Shown piece after piece: positions 1 through 14,200 of a stretch of 64,000 bases of DNA. The stretch is from contig JAPXFQ010002811.1 of assembly GCA_028564705.1 (NCBI GenBank), positions 248,001 through 312,000 on the forward strand, read 5' to 3'. The notes beneath the pieces were generated by a model, which saw only the letters and a program-made list of their open reading frames with translations, had not been told where the DNA came from and did no database searches. This stretch comes from Apricaphanius iberus. Lineage: Eukaryota; Chordata; Actinopteri; Cyprinodontiformes; Aphaniidae. Position 1 is the stretch's first letter. The number at the start of each line of letters is the position of its first letter. Position numbers and translations under genes: made by a program.

Positions 1-544
1 AGCAAAAATGCTTGTTTCCACCTTTAGTACCTGGACAGGTTGATGTCACAGTGTTAATCTAGGACAAAATGTGAATATAAAACAAGTATATGTAAATATT
101 ATAACTGTATTAACTGATTTATAATTCGGCCTACATAAAAAAAATCAAGACTAAGATATACTGTGTCCGTGAGCTTTTCATTTACACTGTTGATATATTT
201 TGAGTGTTGTGGTTGTATAGTCCTTAGTTCACATTGTTTGTTGTGTTTAGTCAAGGTTGCTCCGTTCTTGGTTGTTTGTATTTTATTTCCCTTTCTCTGC
301 CATCCTGTGGCTCTGAAGTCAAACGGGGATGTTTTCTTATGTTCTTTGTTCTCTTTCCTCTCTTGTATTGTCAACTCAAACTCTCTCTCACTTTCTTCCC
401 TACCTCTCTTCTGCATCTTCTTTCTGTCTTTTTTCTTTCTTTCTTTCTCCCACTTTATTTTTCATCTCTGCGTCCATAACTTAAGTAAATAAAACCAACA
501 GCAATCTCTCTAATAGATGTTTAACACATACGCACACACACACA

Positions 545-594
<50 letters not shown>

Positions 595-2636
595 CTTGCA
601 CACCTTTCCATCCCTTTTTTTCTATTAATCAAAATTTGTGTAGGTCGTGTCTTTCAGACCCCATTTTGTGTGTAAGCAAATTTTATAAATGAGGGTCTTT
701 ATTAACTTGCAAGCTGTACTTTCTTTTTCCCCATCTCTCTATTACATTTATTTTTTATATCACCAGTAACCAGCGGTCATTAGGTTCTTATGTTTCAAAT
801 TTGCCAATCAGAAAACAGATATCTAGGTCAACCAGCTGGTTGACTTGACTGTTTAGGGTTATTGTAACAAGGCTTTGTTTATTTTTACGATTTTGTAAAA
901 AAAATGAGTGCTGTCATATGATATCACACAGAGAAGCTTTTTCCAGTGAATTGGAGCTAGTGCCTTGACCCCAGAGAAGCTAATCCAATTGTAAAATTTC
1001 TGAACTTTAGTTGTTTTTGATCTGTCAGATAAACTTAAAACTAATACTGGACAATATAAAAAGGAAAAAGATAGGAGTAATACAAATCTAACCAAAGGTA
1101 GAGATTATGTCACCAAGCTGTGCTACTTACTTTATACCAGGTACAAATGGAGGAAAAATACTGATTTTCAGTGTTTATCTTTACACTAGATATTGCAAGT
1201 AAAAAAAACAAAAAATAATTTAATGGAAAATAAACCTGCTGAACTTTGATGGATTTTAATTCAGACGCAGGTTCACTTTTGTGCAATATTCAACTTTATT
1301 TTTTATTACAAGTTCCTATATGAGGAACTTGAAATAGGATTGGCTTGAGGTCCAATCTTCATGAGGGATACTATTTAATTTTAACTATGAACATTTATTT
1401 TGGGAGGTATTCATATTTTAGAGTCTTTTAGAAAAAAAGCTTTTTTCTTTCTTTTTTTTAATTTACATGTTTTAAAATCTTTCAAGAATTTAAATTGTTT
1501 ATTTTATTATAAACATCTTCTATTATCTAAGAACAAATAGCTGGAAAATTTACTGCAAGTGCATCTTGATTTTAAGTGTCATTCCACAAGATCTATTTTC
1601 TTTTTACTTTTTTCCCCGACTGTACCAAAAATTAACACCTAGATACATAATGAATAATTTTTTTTGCCGCACCATTAAGTTTGGATCCTCTACAAGAGGC
1701 CTGGGAGCTTGAGGATCCTGGGCAGTATCTTTGCTGTTCCAAGTACTACACTTTTTTGGACTGAGATGTCTGAGGTTCATCAAGGGATCTGCTGGAGCCA
1801 TCAGGACAGGGGGCCTCACAGACGCAAAATCGTATTTCCAAATAAGTAGCGCAATTTATTTTTAAGGGATTGACTAAAAAGGCTCTTTATCTGCTAGCAA
1901 GGTACGTTTAAAGTTATTTATTGGGCTTGAAGAACAATATTAATATATTTGGTAATACATCCGTACATGTTTCATTCCTTTAATAGTTTTTAGAGTTTCT
2001 TGCAATAAAGTATATTATAGGCCTTTTAAACTAGCATAGAGTGACTAAACTGTTAATCATTGTTGAAAATTGTATGTTTACTTTCTCTAAAGTTTCCTGA
2101 AATTACTTGTAATGCCCTGCATAAATAATTTGAATTTAATTTAAACGTCTGAAATGGAGGATTGCACTGAAAACTACAGAAGCTCGTGGCAGAACCTCCT
2201 TCATAAAAATGATACCCAAATCCTCTTTTTAAACTCTAATACTTTAATTCTAATTACTCCAGACAAGCTTCAGTGAGCTGCAGACTGTGGGTATTTATCC
2301 CTTGGGTGGGAAAAGCTCAGCGTGCAGAAGACAAAGGCAGGCAAGGGAAAAAAAGTTACGAGTGAAGGGAGGGTACGTGCACTTCCTCTTTCAGCACTTT
2401 TTTGTTGGAAGTTAGCACACTTAGATTTTTTAATGACCATAGCAGACAAGGAGAAAGTGCTTCTTGAAAAGTTGTAAAGTTGTTATTTTATTACACAAGA
2501 CATACGGCTGCAAAGGCACATCAAACAAAAATATTAATGGCACAAGGTTATAGATTAGGATTCAAAAGGAGCTCTAGTGTGTTTATTTTTGATCATTATG
2601 TGAACACAAATGTAAATTACTGTTTACTCTGGCTAC
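1..2636. other. no gene seen, AT-rich
   Basis: Besides the TA/CA repeat there is a CT-rich stretch at about 340-460 that opens long frames on both strands by low complexity alone. No exon-like segment was recognised. Confidence 0.6.
550..593. repeat. (TA)n microsatellite
   Basis: About 22 TA units, preceded by a short CA run at 531-543. Confidence 0.9.
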
Positions 2637-3141
2637 GTCCACACTAAGCCGACAAGGTTATACGGGGAGTTAGACGCCTAATGTTAGCCACTCAACACGA
2701 GCATTTACGCCCCGTTTAAGGTCCCATGATTACGCAATCCCATACCGACCTGTGCAGATATTGTGCATACGTGAAAAGACGCACGAAACACGCATATAAT
2801 CTACATGACGCCAGCTCCTACATAATATATACAAGAAGCTCTACAGCACAGTACATATCTGCTTGTCCCGTTAACTGAAGAGAACAATGGCTGCTCAGAA
2901 GAAGAGAGAGTTTTTGGTGTGGACAGACGACAAGATTGATTTATTACTCTTAGCTGTTGTCTTTGTCTGTAGTGTCGTATTGTTATTGACGCAGCATTCA
3001 TTGACGCCACTTCCTTTCATTATCCGGGGAAGCTGTCCACACTAGCTCGTTTAGCTGTTGAATTAAGATTTACACGGCTCTCTTACCCGGCTAATAGTTA
3101 TCCGGCCACAGACCTTAAACGACGCCGGGTTAGTGTGGACG
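2637..3141 (+). mobile_element. Harbinger-like MITE with a Myb-like coding remnant
   Basis: Inverted ends CGTCCACACTAA (2637) and TTAGTGTGGACG (3130). Inside, 2887-3045 reads MAAQKKREFLVWTDDKIDLL and on to TAG, 52 codons. The opening resembles the VWTDDEVELLL start of Myb/SANT-like proteins found in fish multi-copy genes and transposons; similarity is lost afterwards. The TIR class is an inference. Confidence 0.55.
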
Positions 3142-6100
3142 ATAGGGGGGTTTAGACTAAATAGGTTAGATAAGTCGGATATTTTAAGATGGCATTTAGT
3201 AGAGTGAGTATAGGCATTTTCAAAAGACACACTGTAGCAGATTACTAGGGTATTATTGCTGGCAAGGTTTGAATGCACCGTGGTAGCATGACGAGGTGCG
3301 AATATTGCGCAACGTTTTCTTGGTCTGAATTCAAATGAACAAATAGCATTCAAATAGCAGTTTCCCGGAAACAGTCTCGAATATTCTCATCGTCTTGCTC
3401 CATTTAGAAGCATGAAGACCTGGGACACTTTTGTGATTTTTTTGGGCTCTATTTTTGTATTTTAAGGCACAACTATGGTTGAACAATGTGCCTGAGCCCA
3501 TGCAAAAGTGATACACATTTTCCCAAGATGATAATCAATCCAGATTATGTTATCCCATTTCCTTAACCAAAACGAAAGATTGACACATGTCAAATGTCTT
3601 AGACATCCTTAGTGGCACAATGGTCTTATATAATATTTGCAGTTAGGTAATATAAATTAATATAAATCATGTAAAGTTTAGCCAAAATGAGCTTTATCAA
3701 GCTAGCCTCTTAGCAGACTATTGATATTTATTGCAAATTAATTGAATAAATTACCCTGCTTTACATGAACAATTATGGTCTTCAGTGTTTGTCTTGTCAA
3801 AGGGGACTTCTCCCTCTTGAATTGAGACCTGAAAATCTTTGTCTCTAATGTAAGTTAGTTTTAATGTAATTCTACAGTAGTTTTAAAGTGTGTACATACC
3901 CTTCGATGACATAATGTTGACACTCCTGAAGGCTCCTCGAAGATATTAATTGTTGTTGCCTCCAAAAGTTGTCAAGAGCCTCTTAAGGAATTGTTTTGAC
4001 AGTGACCGCTCTCCTTGTAAACATGCAGTAAGATGTGATGTCTTGTCCAAGTTAGAAATAATAACTAAGGAGGTTGGGGCTTAGCTTAGTTTCACTTTTA
4101 AACTAAACATTGACCATTTAGACATGATTCATAAGTAAAGTAATTGAAAAATATCAACTAGGTGACTGATGGGTAGTAATTCTCAATGGCATATTCACAT
4201 TGGGAGAGATCTAATGCCAGAAGGTGCAAGCCAACAAGGAACTGGAGTCCAGATAAAGGAGTTGATTGGTTGGTAAAAGTGAGTAAAGTTGTTGCCATAC
4301 TAAGTAATGGCATTTCTGTCGGTCACTGGTTGTGGGATTTTTACCCCACACACAGTTACGAAACATGGATGGCTTGAATGATTAATTATGAGAGAACAAA
4401 ACTGAATTGAAAAGAGGCTTGTCTTTGAAGTCATATTGCTGAACCGTTTTGTGGACAGGCTTAAATGTAACAGTAAGATTAAAAAATATATTTTGGATAA
4501 CATTATTACATCATTTCTACCAAAAAATAAAATTTTGAGCTCTAAAATGTCTATCGTTATTTTAAATGTGCCCATTCTGAACGATCAAACACTCCTACAT
4601 AGCGATGCCTCTAAGGCTATTTTTCCCATTTGCTTAGAGCACTGCACAACAAAGTAATCTCTTATTTATTCCTACAGTATACTGCCTGAAGCCAAATTTT
4701 GCTTCTGCCTCTACAGGGTGTCTCACTCATCTGCACTTTATAGCTGCTCCATTAAATCCTTTTTTCTGCTTCACTGATGCTGCTTTTGGCATTCATACTT
4801 CAAGAGGGCATAGACATGTCTGCCAAACACAAATAATTCATTAACATCCTTCTCATTCTTGGTCATAAAAGTGGGAAGGAAGACACGGAAAGCAAAACAC
4901 ACAGCAGAAATAAATCTGTTTCACAGTCATTATTTATACACTGGAAGAAGGTGGACATGCACAAAAATGATGGCAACATTGCTGCTGAAATGTTCAAACC
5001 CAAATAATATTTTTGATTTCTTTGCATTCTTAACACAATATTCCAAGTATGTCTCAGCGGAAGCAAAAAAGGATAAATGTCCAATAAATCCTCAACACGT
5101 TTACACCTACATCCCTTGTGGGTTGTGCAGCAATATTCTTAACACGATTACCTCCAGTTACTCCCAATTCAGGAAACAGAAAATATACCCAATGGGTTCT
5201 AATTCCACTTTACTGACCCCATTGGGGTTTTAGTTCACTTCAGATCTGAACATGAAAACGAAACAGGAAAAGATGTCTCATTTTCCCAAGGGAGCTCCTT
5301 CTTTTTCTTTTTCTCCTTTTGTTATCTTTTTGCACAATGGCTGCTTTTATCCTGCTTCCAATGCTGTGGATATCCACTACACTCAGACACTCACAGAGGA
5401 GTTAAAACAAGAAAAGCAAAAGGAAAAACATACAAAAAACAGATGCACTCCTTCACACACATATGCAAACACACACACACAGGTATATACAGACGCAGAG
5501 GGCCCTATTTCAGGATCCTGTCAGCAGCAGGACAGAGGCTACAGGAAACACAGGATGAATTCTCCTTTGCCTCATTCCATCACACTGCCATGACACCGCT
5601 ATTTACCTCCTCCATCAATCTCCCTGCTGACTGTCTAACACCTTGGTATGCCTGTCTCTGTGTATGTATGTGTGTATGATCTGTGTGTGTGTGTGTGTCT
5701 GTGTGTCCGCACAGTCACAGTGATGGACTGAGGTGGACCCTAGATCGTGTGTGATAGCATGCTGTGTAGCCCATCAGTGTTTGACACTATTCAGGTTTTT
5801 AGTTTAGATGGCTGGACCCATTTCCACCGGAGATTCTGAAAGTTTCTGTATCTGAGGTTAGAGCAATGGCAGTGCAGAGGTTCCCTAAACAATACCACCT
5901 AATGACGAGCATTTTATTCAGTTAAAGGGTTTCTTTGTCAGATTTTTGGTAGACTTACATACTTGTCCCATGATACTTTTCCATTACTCTATATATGTGC
6001 TCCTGCAACAAAAAAGCCTTACTTAAATCATTAAGGTCAAGTGACCTGAGAAAGTCCCAAATGTAATTTATTTCGACCCCAAGGATATGGTCATGGATGT

Positions 6101-6182
6101 TCATTTCATTTTAATTGTATGTGTGTTATTGGTTATGATCCATTACTGCAAAAAGAACAAATATCTAGACAAAATTTAATTA
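3142..6182. other. no gene seen
   Basis: AT-rich, with short CA (about 5466-5480) and GT (about 5680-5700) runs. Open frames are short and lack recognisable domains. Confidence 0.55.
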
Positions 6183-8310
6183 CAGGTCAGGCAAAAAATA
6201 ATAGAATATCATAAAAATATAGTTTATTTCAGTATTTTAATTTAAAAGGTGAATATTATGTAGACTCATTCAATGCAAATGAAGATATTTTAAGCCATTA
6301 TTTATTACAATATTATACTTAAGGATTACAGCTAATGGAAACCCCGAATTCAAAATCTCGGATAAATTGAATGAGATCATGGATAATGCGAAATCTAAAA
6401 AATAAAATAAAATTTTAAGATACTTTAAGTATGTATGTAAATATTTTAAGTTGACTTTAAGTATGTATGTGAGCTTAAAAAAGTTTTTCCAATAAAATGT
6501 GCATTGTTGCCATTTGATATTAGTCAGAAGGTCAGTCAGAAGGTGATAATGAAAACAACAATTCAGTGAAAATAAAATGCAGCAAACAGTATTTGCATTC
6601 CTTAAAATGCAACAGCTAAACAACTGAACATGCAAGCACAGCTGTGCTTGATGTTAGTTTTTTGCATTGTAAATTGCAGTGGATCCGATTTTTTAATTTG
6701 TGGCATTTTTGTAATTTTATTTTGTTACCACTGAGTGATACTGACTAAATAAAATGAATGTTCTCGACATTGCATTCTTATTTGAAAATAAAATCTATCC
6801 TTTCTTTTCAATAGGCTTATCTCCCCATTTTTCTTGACGTTTCTATTGTGGAACTCTGTTTTCCTGCATGCTTGTTCGGTGAGCTACAGATCGACACGGG
6901 GTGTCGCAAAACGTTTTTAAAAGCACCATAGCGTGTCCCCAGGGGCACTTTTGTGTCTCATTGATGCTTTGGTGAAACAAGTTAAGTTTGCAAACCCAGA
7001 GTAGCTCCAAGCACCAAATCCATTAGTGGCAACAGGCATTCACAGCAGTATCATTTACAGCATTTCTCTGAAGCTGTTAGCCACGGGTAAAGTTCTCAGT
7101 TGCTTGTTGGAAAATGATAGACAAACCATTTTCCGTGCTGGGACAGGCCAGTTAGCATAGGGGTCGGACAACCTCTTCTCACATGATCCAATTTTTCTTA
7201 AAAGGTCTGTCATGCAACCAAATCTATCCATTCTGCCCTTCAACAATTGTGGGTTAAAAAAACAAACACTACTAGCTGTTGGTAGCTGACGACTACCAGG
7301 GCTTAGTTCAGATATATTCGCAAAATGCTGCTTTTCAAGTGCTCACAAGTGCCTATCCATTCACAAGACGCGTACGTCAACTTGAACATAACGCCTTCTA
7401 GCTGATTTTAGTGTTGCAGACTCGAGAGCTGATTGGCTATCGCAACTCACATTCATGCTCGGTCAGACGGACTTTCCCATCAATCCCATGTGGGATGGAT
7501 GCTTGGGCCCTGAAGCGCCCATGGAATCGGCGCCTATATGTCATGTCCTGCTGGAATCTTAAATCAGCATTTCCATTGTGCTATTCTTCAGAGGGAAGCA
7601 TGAAGGGGTCCAAAATGCCCTGGTAGATGGCTGTGTTGACTCTGGACTTAGTAAAATACAGTGGACAAACACCAGCAGATGATATGGCTCCACAAATCAA
7701 CACAGCTTGAAACTTCACACTTGGGTTCGAGCATCTTGGGTTGTGTACCTCTCTATTCTTCCTTCAAACTCTGGGACCTTGGTTTCCACATGAGATGCAA
7801 AATTAGCTGTAATCAGAAAAAAAAGGACCATTCACCACTGAGCAACATACCAGTCTTTGTGAAGTTCCCCAGCACTTCTCAATGGCCTTTTCCTGACAAT
7901 CTTCTCCAGGCTGCGGTCATCCCTGACACTTGTGAACCTTTTTCTTCCTCACTTTCCCCTTCTGCATAACTATCTATTAATGTGCTTAGATATAGCACTT
8001 TGGGATCATCCAATTTGTTTTGCAATTACCTTTAGAGGCTTTCTGGAGGGGGTCAATGATGGGTTTCTGTATAAGTGTCAGGTCAGCTTTCTTACCAATG
8101 ATTTTGATTACTACTGAACCATACTGAGAGATCATTTAAAGATTTTTTGACATTTTGAATCTGTGGTTTTCAAAGGCTGTACACCATAATTGTGAAAATA
8201 ATAACAAATAAAGGCTTCACGTATCTCACTTTGCATGAGTTTATATCATATATTAGTTTCAACTTTAATTTGACTTGCTGAAATAAATTAACTTTTGCAT
8301 ATATTTTTTA
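6183..8310. mobile_element. degraded DNA transposon with about 185-bp inverted ends
   Basis: The left end (6183 to about 6370) is the diverged reverse complement of the right end (about 8125-8310), sharing for example GGTGAATATTATGTAGACTC against GAGTTTATATCATATATTAG and AACCCC/ATTC blocks. About 7640-8120 is antisense transposon sequence of the same family. The 6.4-7.6 kb core is unrecognised and may include later insertions. No coding frame survives. Confidence 0.6.
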
Positions 8311-8789
8311 AATGTTTTTAGTTTCCACTGTAGGGTAACCAGTACTACATGTGGTTGTGTATAGCCTAGTATGTCACTAAAACTAGTTCTAAAAGCAAAA
8401 CAGGCTTTATGTCTTTATTATTTATTTACACATTACTCTAATCTAAACCTTTTTTAACAAAACCTTTTAAAATGTTCTTAGACTTTTATTTCAAGAACTC
8501 TTACTTTTTTGTAATTCTTCTCCATCCTTTCAGAAGGTCTTTTAAACATTTGCTTTGGTTACATTTACACTCTGTCTGGTGATTCCTGATCATGACATTT
8601 TGTCACAGTCCACTTTAAATCTCTATTACATCCTACCTTTTCATGTTGGGTTAGGGCTTTATGGTTGTTTTGATATTTTATGATTTTTATGACTATATGA
8701 TCATTTCCGTAGTATTTTTAGCTGTATTTATTTTAAGCACTAAACACTACAGGAACTTACTGCACTACAGTAAATTCATGTATTCTTAC

Positions 8790-8858
8790 TTTTTACCCTC
8801 TGTAAAGCACTCTGGTCAGCTTTTGGCTGATGTAAAGGGCTATATAAATAAAGTTGCA
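8790..8858 (+). repeat. LINE/SINE 3' tail fragment
   Basis: GTAAAGCACTCTGG followed by GGGCTATATAAATAAA is the usual tail of fish L2-related repeats. A shorter piece recurs at about 9437-9460. Confidence 0.5.
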
Positions 8859-8872
8859 CAGTGTATAGTTAA

Positions 8873-9365
8873 TAGTAGTCTGGGTGCCAGCCGAAGTCCT
8901 GCCCACAAAATGGTCTGGAAGTTTGGTCTGGCATTCCTCCGTTGAGGAGCAATTATACCCGAACAAGATCTGTTTCGACCAGTCAAATCGGGCTTACGAT
9001 GATTGAAAGGTGAACAACAGTACCGTAATCAACCACGTCACCAAAGAGCGCCTGGGTTGAATTTGTTTACAACAACGATGGCTGCCGTTGGAGAACTGAG
9101 ATGTGTAGATTCTGCCATCGAGTCTGTTCTAGAAGATATCGACAGCACATTCATTTTATTAGAGGAATTTTAAGAGAGGAACAAATAACGTTGCAGAGCA
9201 ACGTCACATATTTCCATTGCTCTGATTGGTTATAGGTCTATCCAATTGAATGCAGAGGCATTTTTTCCTGGTTCGGTTAAAACACGCCCCATAATCACAG
9301 CCCAATGAAGCAGTATCAGACTCACATTCTAATTAGAATTGAGTATGGCTACGTCAGGCTAAGCT
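8873..9365 (+). mobile_element. MITE with a 31-codon orphan first-exon remnant
   Basis: Ends TAGTCTGG (near 8876) and CAGGCTA (near 9356) are imperfect inverted repeats. 9078-9173 reads MAAVGELRCVDSAIESVLED and on to TAA; ATG follows a favourable CAACG context. I have seen similar openings in fish multi-copy helicase-like proteins, from memory only. Non-autonomous. Confidence 0.45.
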
Positions 9366-9711
9366 AATAGATGAACAAAGATGAAAAGTGGAGGACAGAA
9401 AAATAAATGTAAGGCCTAAAAACCCAAAGGTATTAGCTAAATGTAAAGGGCTATATAATAAAGTCAGATCTGTAAAAGAACAAAAAAAGTTCAACAAAAG
9501 CCCTGATACAAGCATCAGTGTTTACTTAAGCTACTTCTTCATGTAAAATTTTTGACAGCTATGATGCTTGTAACAAGGTTCTATTTTAATGGGTTATTGT
9601 AGCATTTCTTACTTTTGTTCATAGATTGAACTAAGAAACAGAAGAAATTGTACCAGAACAAAAATGATGGCTAAATGTAAGCAATTTCACAGACAGATAA
9701 AAAAAAGATAT

Positions 9712-9910
9712 AACACTAGAAAAGACCTCCGCCTAGGCAGCTTCCTAATCCAGTGATCTGGATGATCCCCATAATTTAATCACTTGTTCTTGGTCCCTTT
9801 GTGGACATTTCCTGAAAATCTCATCAAAATCTGTCTATAAATTGTTTTAATTATGTTGCTAACAGACAGACAAACTGACAAACAAGCAAACCCTCGAAAA
9901 AAAACACAGC
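9712..9910 (+). repeat. interspersed repeat, CCTCCGCC family, copy 1
   Basis: ACTAGAAAAGACCTCCGCC, then AATCACTTGTTCTTGGTCCC and a GACAGACAAAC-rich end. The same order of blocks recurs at 52175-52580. Confidence 0.6.
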
Positions 9911-10727
9911 TTCCTGATTTGAGGTTAAAAAAAGACAATAAAACAAGAAATAAGAGTGTACAAGAAGGGATAATTTACAGCATAAGAAAAAACATTAAAA
10001 TGACACTCAGATTCAAAGAAATTTATAACAGTGATGGAAATAAAAAATACAATATCTGCAATTTTTTATTGTTGGGGAGTGAACATTAAAATCTGGTACA
10101 CGCCCCACCGATGTAGATTATTGTTTTCTCCCAGTAATTTCTTTTTCTTTTCTGTGGTATGGTTTCCTCCCTCTCATGGGTAAAAGAGTACGGATGGTCC
10201 TCTATTGAAATTGAAAACTATGATCCACGGTCCTCTATGCTCGTTTCTTCTCTTCACCTATCCCCCTTCCCCTAACACTGGCTAAAAAGTGTAAAGCAAA
10301 CAAGTTTAACCCATTTCGGCTAACGAATTCAAAGATGGCAATGCAACATGGCAGCCTCAGATGGGGGGCGGTGCCCCCTCTTTATCTATAAACAACGTAT
10401 TCTCAGACACAGGAACGCTTTCATGATAATGCGATTGTGATTAGACCTCGGTAAAATACGTATTTATGAAAGCAGTATTGGTTTTTATTAATAAGAAAGC
10501 CGGATTTGTTACACACTGGGCCTTTAATTCAAGTTTAATTCAAGTTTATCACTGACAAACGAAGAATTTCAATCATACACAGTGTAACCTAATTCTACTT
10601 AACACTGTAATTGCCATAAACCTGACAGTTACTTAGATATGTCCCTTTTTTTTCCCAAAGACACATCATAACTCACTGCATTCTCACCCTCGGTTTAATA
10701 AACCATGCGCACAGATTACTAATTCAA

Positions 10728-11285
10728 TTCAATTCAGTTTATTTATATAGCGCATATTCACAACAGATGTCCTCTCAAGTCACTTTGCAAGGAAAGTAAT
10801 TTCAACACAATTATACAAACATTCCAATCAGTTTATCTTAAAAAAAAAATCTTAAAAAGTTTTCTATGTAAGGAATCCCAGCAGATTCTGTTGAGTTACT
10901 GATGTGAGGTTGTGTCCGGATCATGCAGACTTCAACCACAGCAATCGCTCGGTAATCCCTCATACTGAGCAAGTATATAGAGACATTGGAGAGGAAAACC
11001 TCCCCTTTAACAGAAAGAAACATCCAGCGGAACCTGGCTCAGTACAAGTGGTCATCTCCCACAACCATCTGGGGGTCTGAAAAGACAGAGAAGAGAGACA
11101 AAAAGAACAATAGAACTGATATATGAGTACTTTATATATTAAAGAAAGTTGAAAGTTGACAACAGAACATGGAGGATGTTCCATCACTGGGAGCATTTTC
11201 CAAATTCATGCTCCTCATCCAGCAGGGCGTTGTAGCTGAGCAGGATACCAGATCAGGTGTAGCTTCTATGAAGAGAAAAACACTG
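10728..11285 (-). repeat. teleost interspersed repeat with AATTCAATTCA / TATATAGCGC tail
   Basis: TTCAATTCAATTCAG and TTTATATAGCGC, then blocks ending near the AGCTTCTATGAAGAG region, match a repeat I recognise as widespread in fish genomes. The tail at the low coordinate implies minus orientation. Open frames inside it are part of the repeat, not host genes. Confidence 0.6.
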
Positions 11286-14200
11286 AGAAAAAAAAGCTTA
11301 ACAATCGAAATAACAGCAAAAAATAATGTGCGCTGGTCTGTCTCCTTGGGCAAAAGCTCCCTACAGGCCCAGAAAATAAAAAAACAAGAATTCTGCAATA
11401 ATTAAATGAAATAGATAGTGAAATCTGCAGAAATATGTGGAAAAACACCAGATTATCTTCGACTTCCGGCACATGTTTTCCTCTACTTCCAGTTAAAGAT
11501 TCCAATGTTCAAAATCTCTTTCATAATAATGACTTTTAGGTGGGGGGAAATTAAGAAAAACCTAACCCAGGATGATAGCTCTTGAGGTTGATTAGAACTT
11601 ATTTAATTTTTTTATGTTATTGCATCTTCAGAGCCAGATACAACCAGTGAACAGGTAACAACACCAGACTGGTAGCCATTTTCATTATCTGTGAGATTTT
11701 TAAAAGTGAAGGATGGAAAAACTTTTTCGGAAGCTTATAGAAATGAAGCTGAATTTTCAATGGAGGCTCTATTTCTCAGACGCATATCAAAATTGGCTAA
11801 AATTCGGACCAGCAAGACCTGTAAAAAGGAATTTTACCGTTCTGCTGATCTACTGGGATTATTTATTTTAGTCGGTTGCCTGTTTTTTATTTTCCATGAA
11901 GAACCATATTGGTGTTGACCTAGAAAGTTTATTTATTGTTGTTTTGCAGGGGTAAAAATGCCAAAGTGTAGAGATGCAATGAATAGAATTATCTAGACAG
12001 CTTTGAATCAGCTTTTGATTTTAAAGCTCTGGCTTGCTAATACACATTTTTGTCAGACTACAACATCCTCCACCAACCTGACTGTTCTGCTTACAGTGGC
12101 AAGCTCCCTTCCACGCATCCAGCACTTTCCCCTTCTGCAGATTCTGGGCAGCAACAGTCCAGGTGAGGGTCAAACTGAAGGTCCAGTATACAAAGTAGGT
12201 ATAGAAGGCATGTTTAAAACAAAATCACAGCTGAGAAGAGAGTAAAGGGTGCAGTGAGGGATTAGGGAGTTGATTGTGCCACTAGCAGTGCAGCCACTAC
12301 CTCTGGAGGCCTTTCTGTCTCATCTACAGAAGCACAATAACCCCTTTGTGTGCTCTCTGTTTTAGGACAAGCCCCATGGCTGCACACTTTCAGAGAATCT
12401 TATCCAGTTCTAGATATGTGTTATAGTAATTTTGTCTATTTCTCCTTAAGCTTAAGCAGCTCTAAACATCTCCCTGTACCTACTGCTTGTACCTGTAAGA
12501 TTTCTGATCTGGCAGAGTGAGAGGAGTGCTGCGTGCAGACTTGACCCAAGCATGATGGAAGATGAGCGAAGGGAGAAAATCGGTAATCTCTTCAGTCTGG
12601 TAACAACGGAAATGTCAGGAATGGGATAACACATGAGATCAGAAGGCAGTAGCACTGCGAAAGAGATGGAGAATCAGGGTTGTGGAGATAAATTGATTCC
12701 ACCACACCGGGAGGCCAACTTAACAGACAGGAAGTTGGCGGAAGTGGCTCAGGACACAGAGGAACTGATGTCAGAGTGGCGAGTAGGTGAGTAAGCCCTC
12801 CTTAAATAGGAAATTAGGATGATCAGGATGGACATTTTACCAATCCTGTTTTGGATGTGCTGCTGCTTTAATAAATCTTACTCTGGAATTTCCTGTGTGT
12901 ATGGAGCAGAGAGCATGTACACCAGACGCATTAACTTTATTACTGACCAACAAAAAATATATTCGACAACCTTATAGCCTAATTTTAATTAACTCTGCAA
13001 CAGCCATAGACTTAATATGTATGTTGTTTTTTCCCCTTTATTTTACCAAAGATGCATCATAATTTCATGGGCATGTTCCTCCTCTCTCTAGCCATGGCAC
13101 AGCACACAGCATTGGCCACAAAGTCTTCATTTGAATACTGCTCCTTGCACCTGTTATGAATTGTTCACGCAATCTTAGTACACCAACTGCAAATGAAAGA
13201 TAACCTACTGTTGCAAATTTTTAGCACCACAGAGAATTTTCCGGTCATTATTAGGAATCTTGATAAATCAGGCTCATAAAGTGCTTAAGCAGATGGTAAC
13301 TAACTTACTTTAGTGGCTTTTTAACTTAACACAGGGGGAGATAAAAAGTATAACAGTAATGTAGGTTCACACTGAGTTTTTGATAAAGTTTCTACCGCAT
13401 TTTATGTAATATTTAAGCCAGACGGAAGGTAAACTCTCTTTCTCTATTCAATGGCTGCATCTTTAGAATGTGGTTTGTCTGTGTAAGCCAGACCAGTTGT
13501 AAGGAGATAGATATTATAGGGTTTCAGCTCCCAAACCTGTTTATACACACATAAATGAGCATTTAGTCATATGAGTCATCAGTTATTGCATTATCAATAC
13601 AAATGGAAGTGCATGTATGGCATAAATAGATTCATGGCCTGACATGAGAGGTCACTTAATGATGAGCTGAACAGAGATATGAATCATACTATCATGTTGC
13701 AGTTATAAAACCAACCTTTTAAAGAGCTCTCTCCACCACCAATAAAACATCAGACATGGAATGTCTTGTGGAAAAATGATGTTAGGTCTGTCTACAGAGG
13801 TCTACAGATATGTGTTTAACTTTTGTTACACTTTAATCTGTGGAGATAGTAATATGATCAAATGATGCACCAAAATTTCAGAAAGTAAATAGCTTCACTT
13901 TTCTGGCCTGATAATCAGATTACACGGAATAATGGTTAATCACTTAGAGGAAGAGAAGAATAGAGCTAGTTGTCTGCCAATTAAATGCAGACAGTTTTGT
14001 CAATTCTTTTAAAACTAAAATATCACTATTGAACCTTAGCGAACAGTAACTAAAATTACACCACCTGTATTTATAAATATGTACACAATAAGATAATCAG
14101 TTTGATAATTCCTTCTTTAAAAGAGACTCTGAAATTAGAAGTTTTGTTTTTAGGATCCTCCATCTTAGACATCCTTTTAATGTCAAATATCATAAGTCAA

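Noticed and set aside
163..492. 109-codon plus-strand frame and its minus-strand partner in 99-416
   Set aside because: Driven by CT-rich low complexity (runs of Phe, Leu, Ser); no domain, no splice or promoter context.
4859..5233. 124-codon plus-strand frame
   Set aside because: No recognised motif, no splice context and AT-rich composition like its surroundings.
11169..11405. 78-codon frame starting MEDVPSLGAF as a gene
   Set aside because: Lies in a widespread fish repeat (10728-11285).
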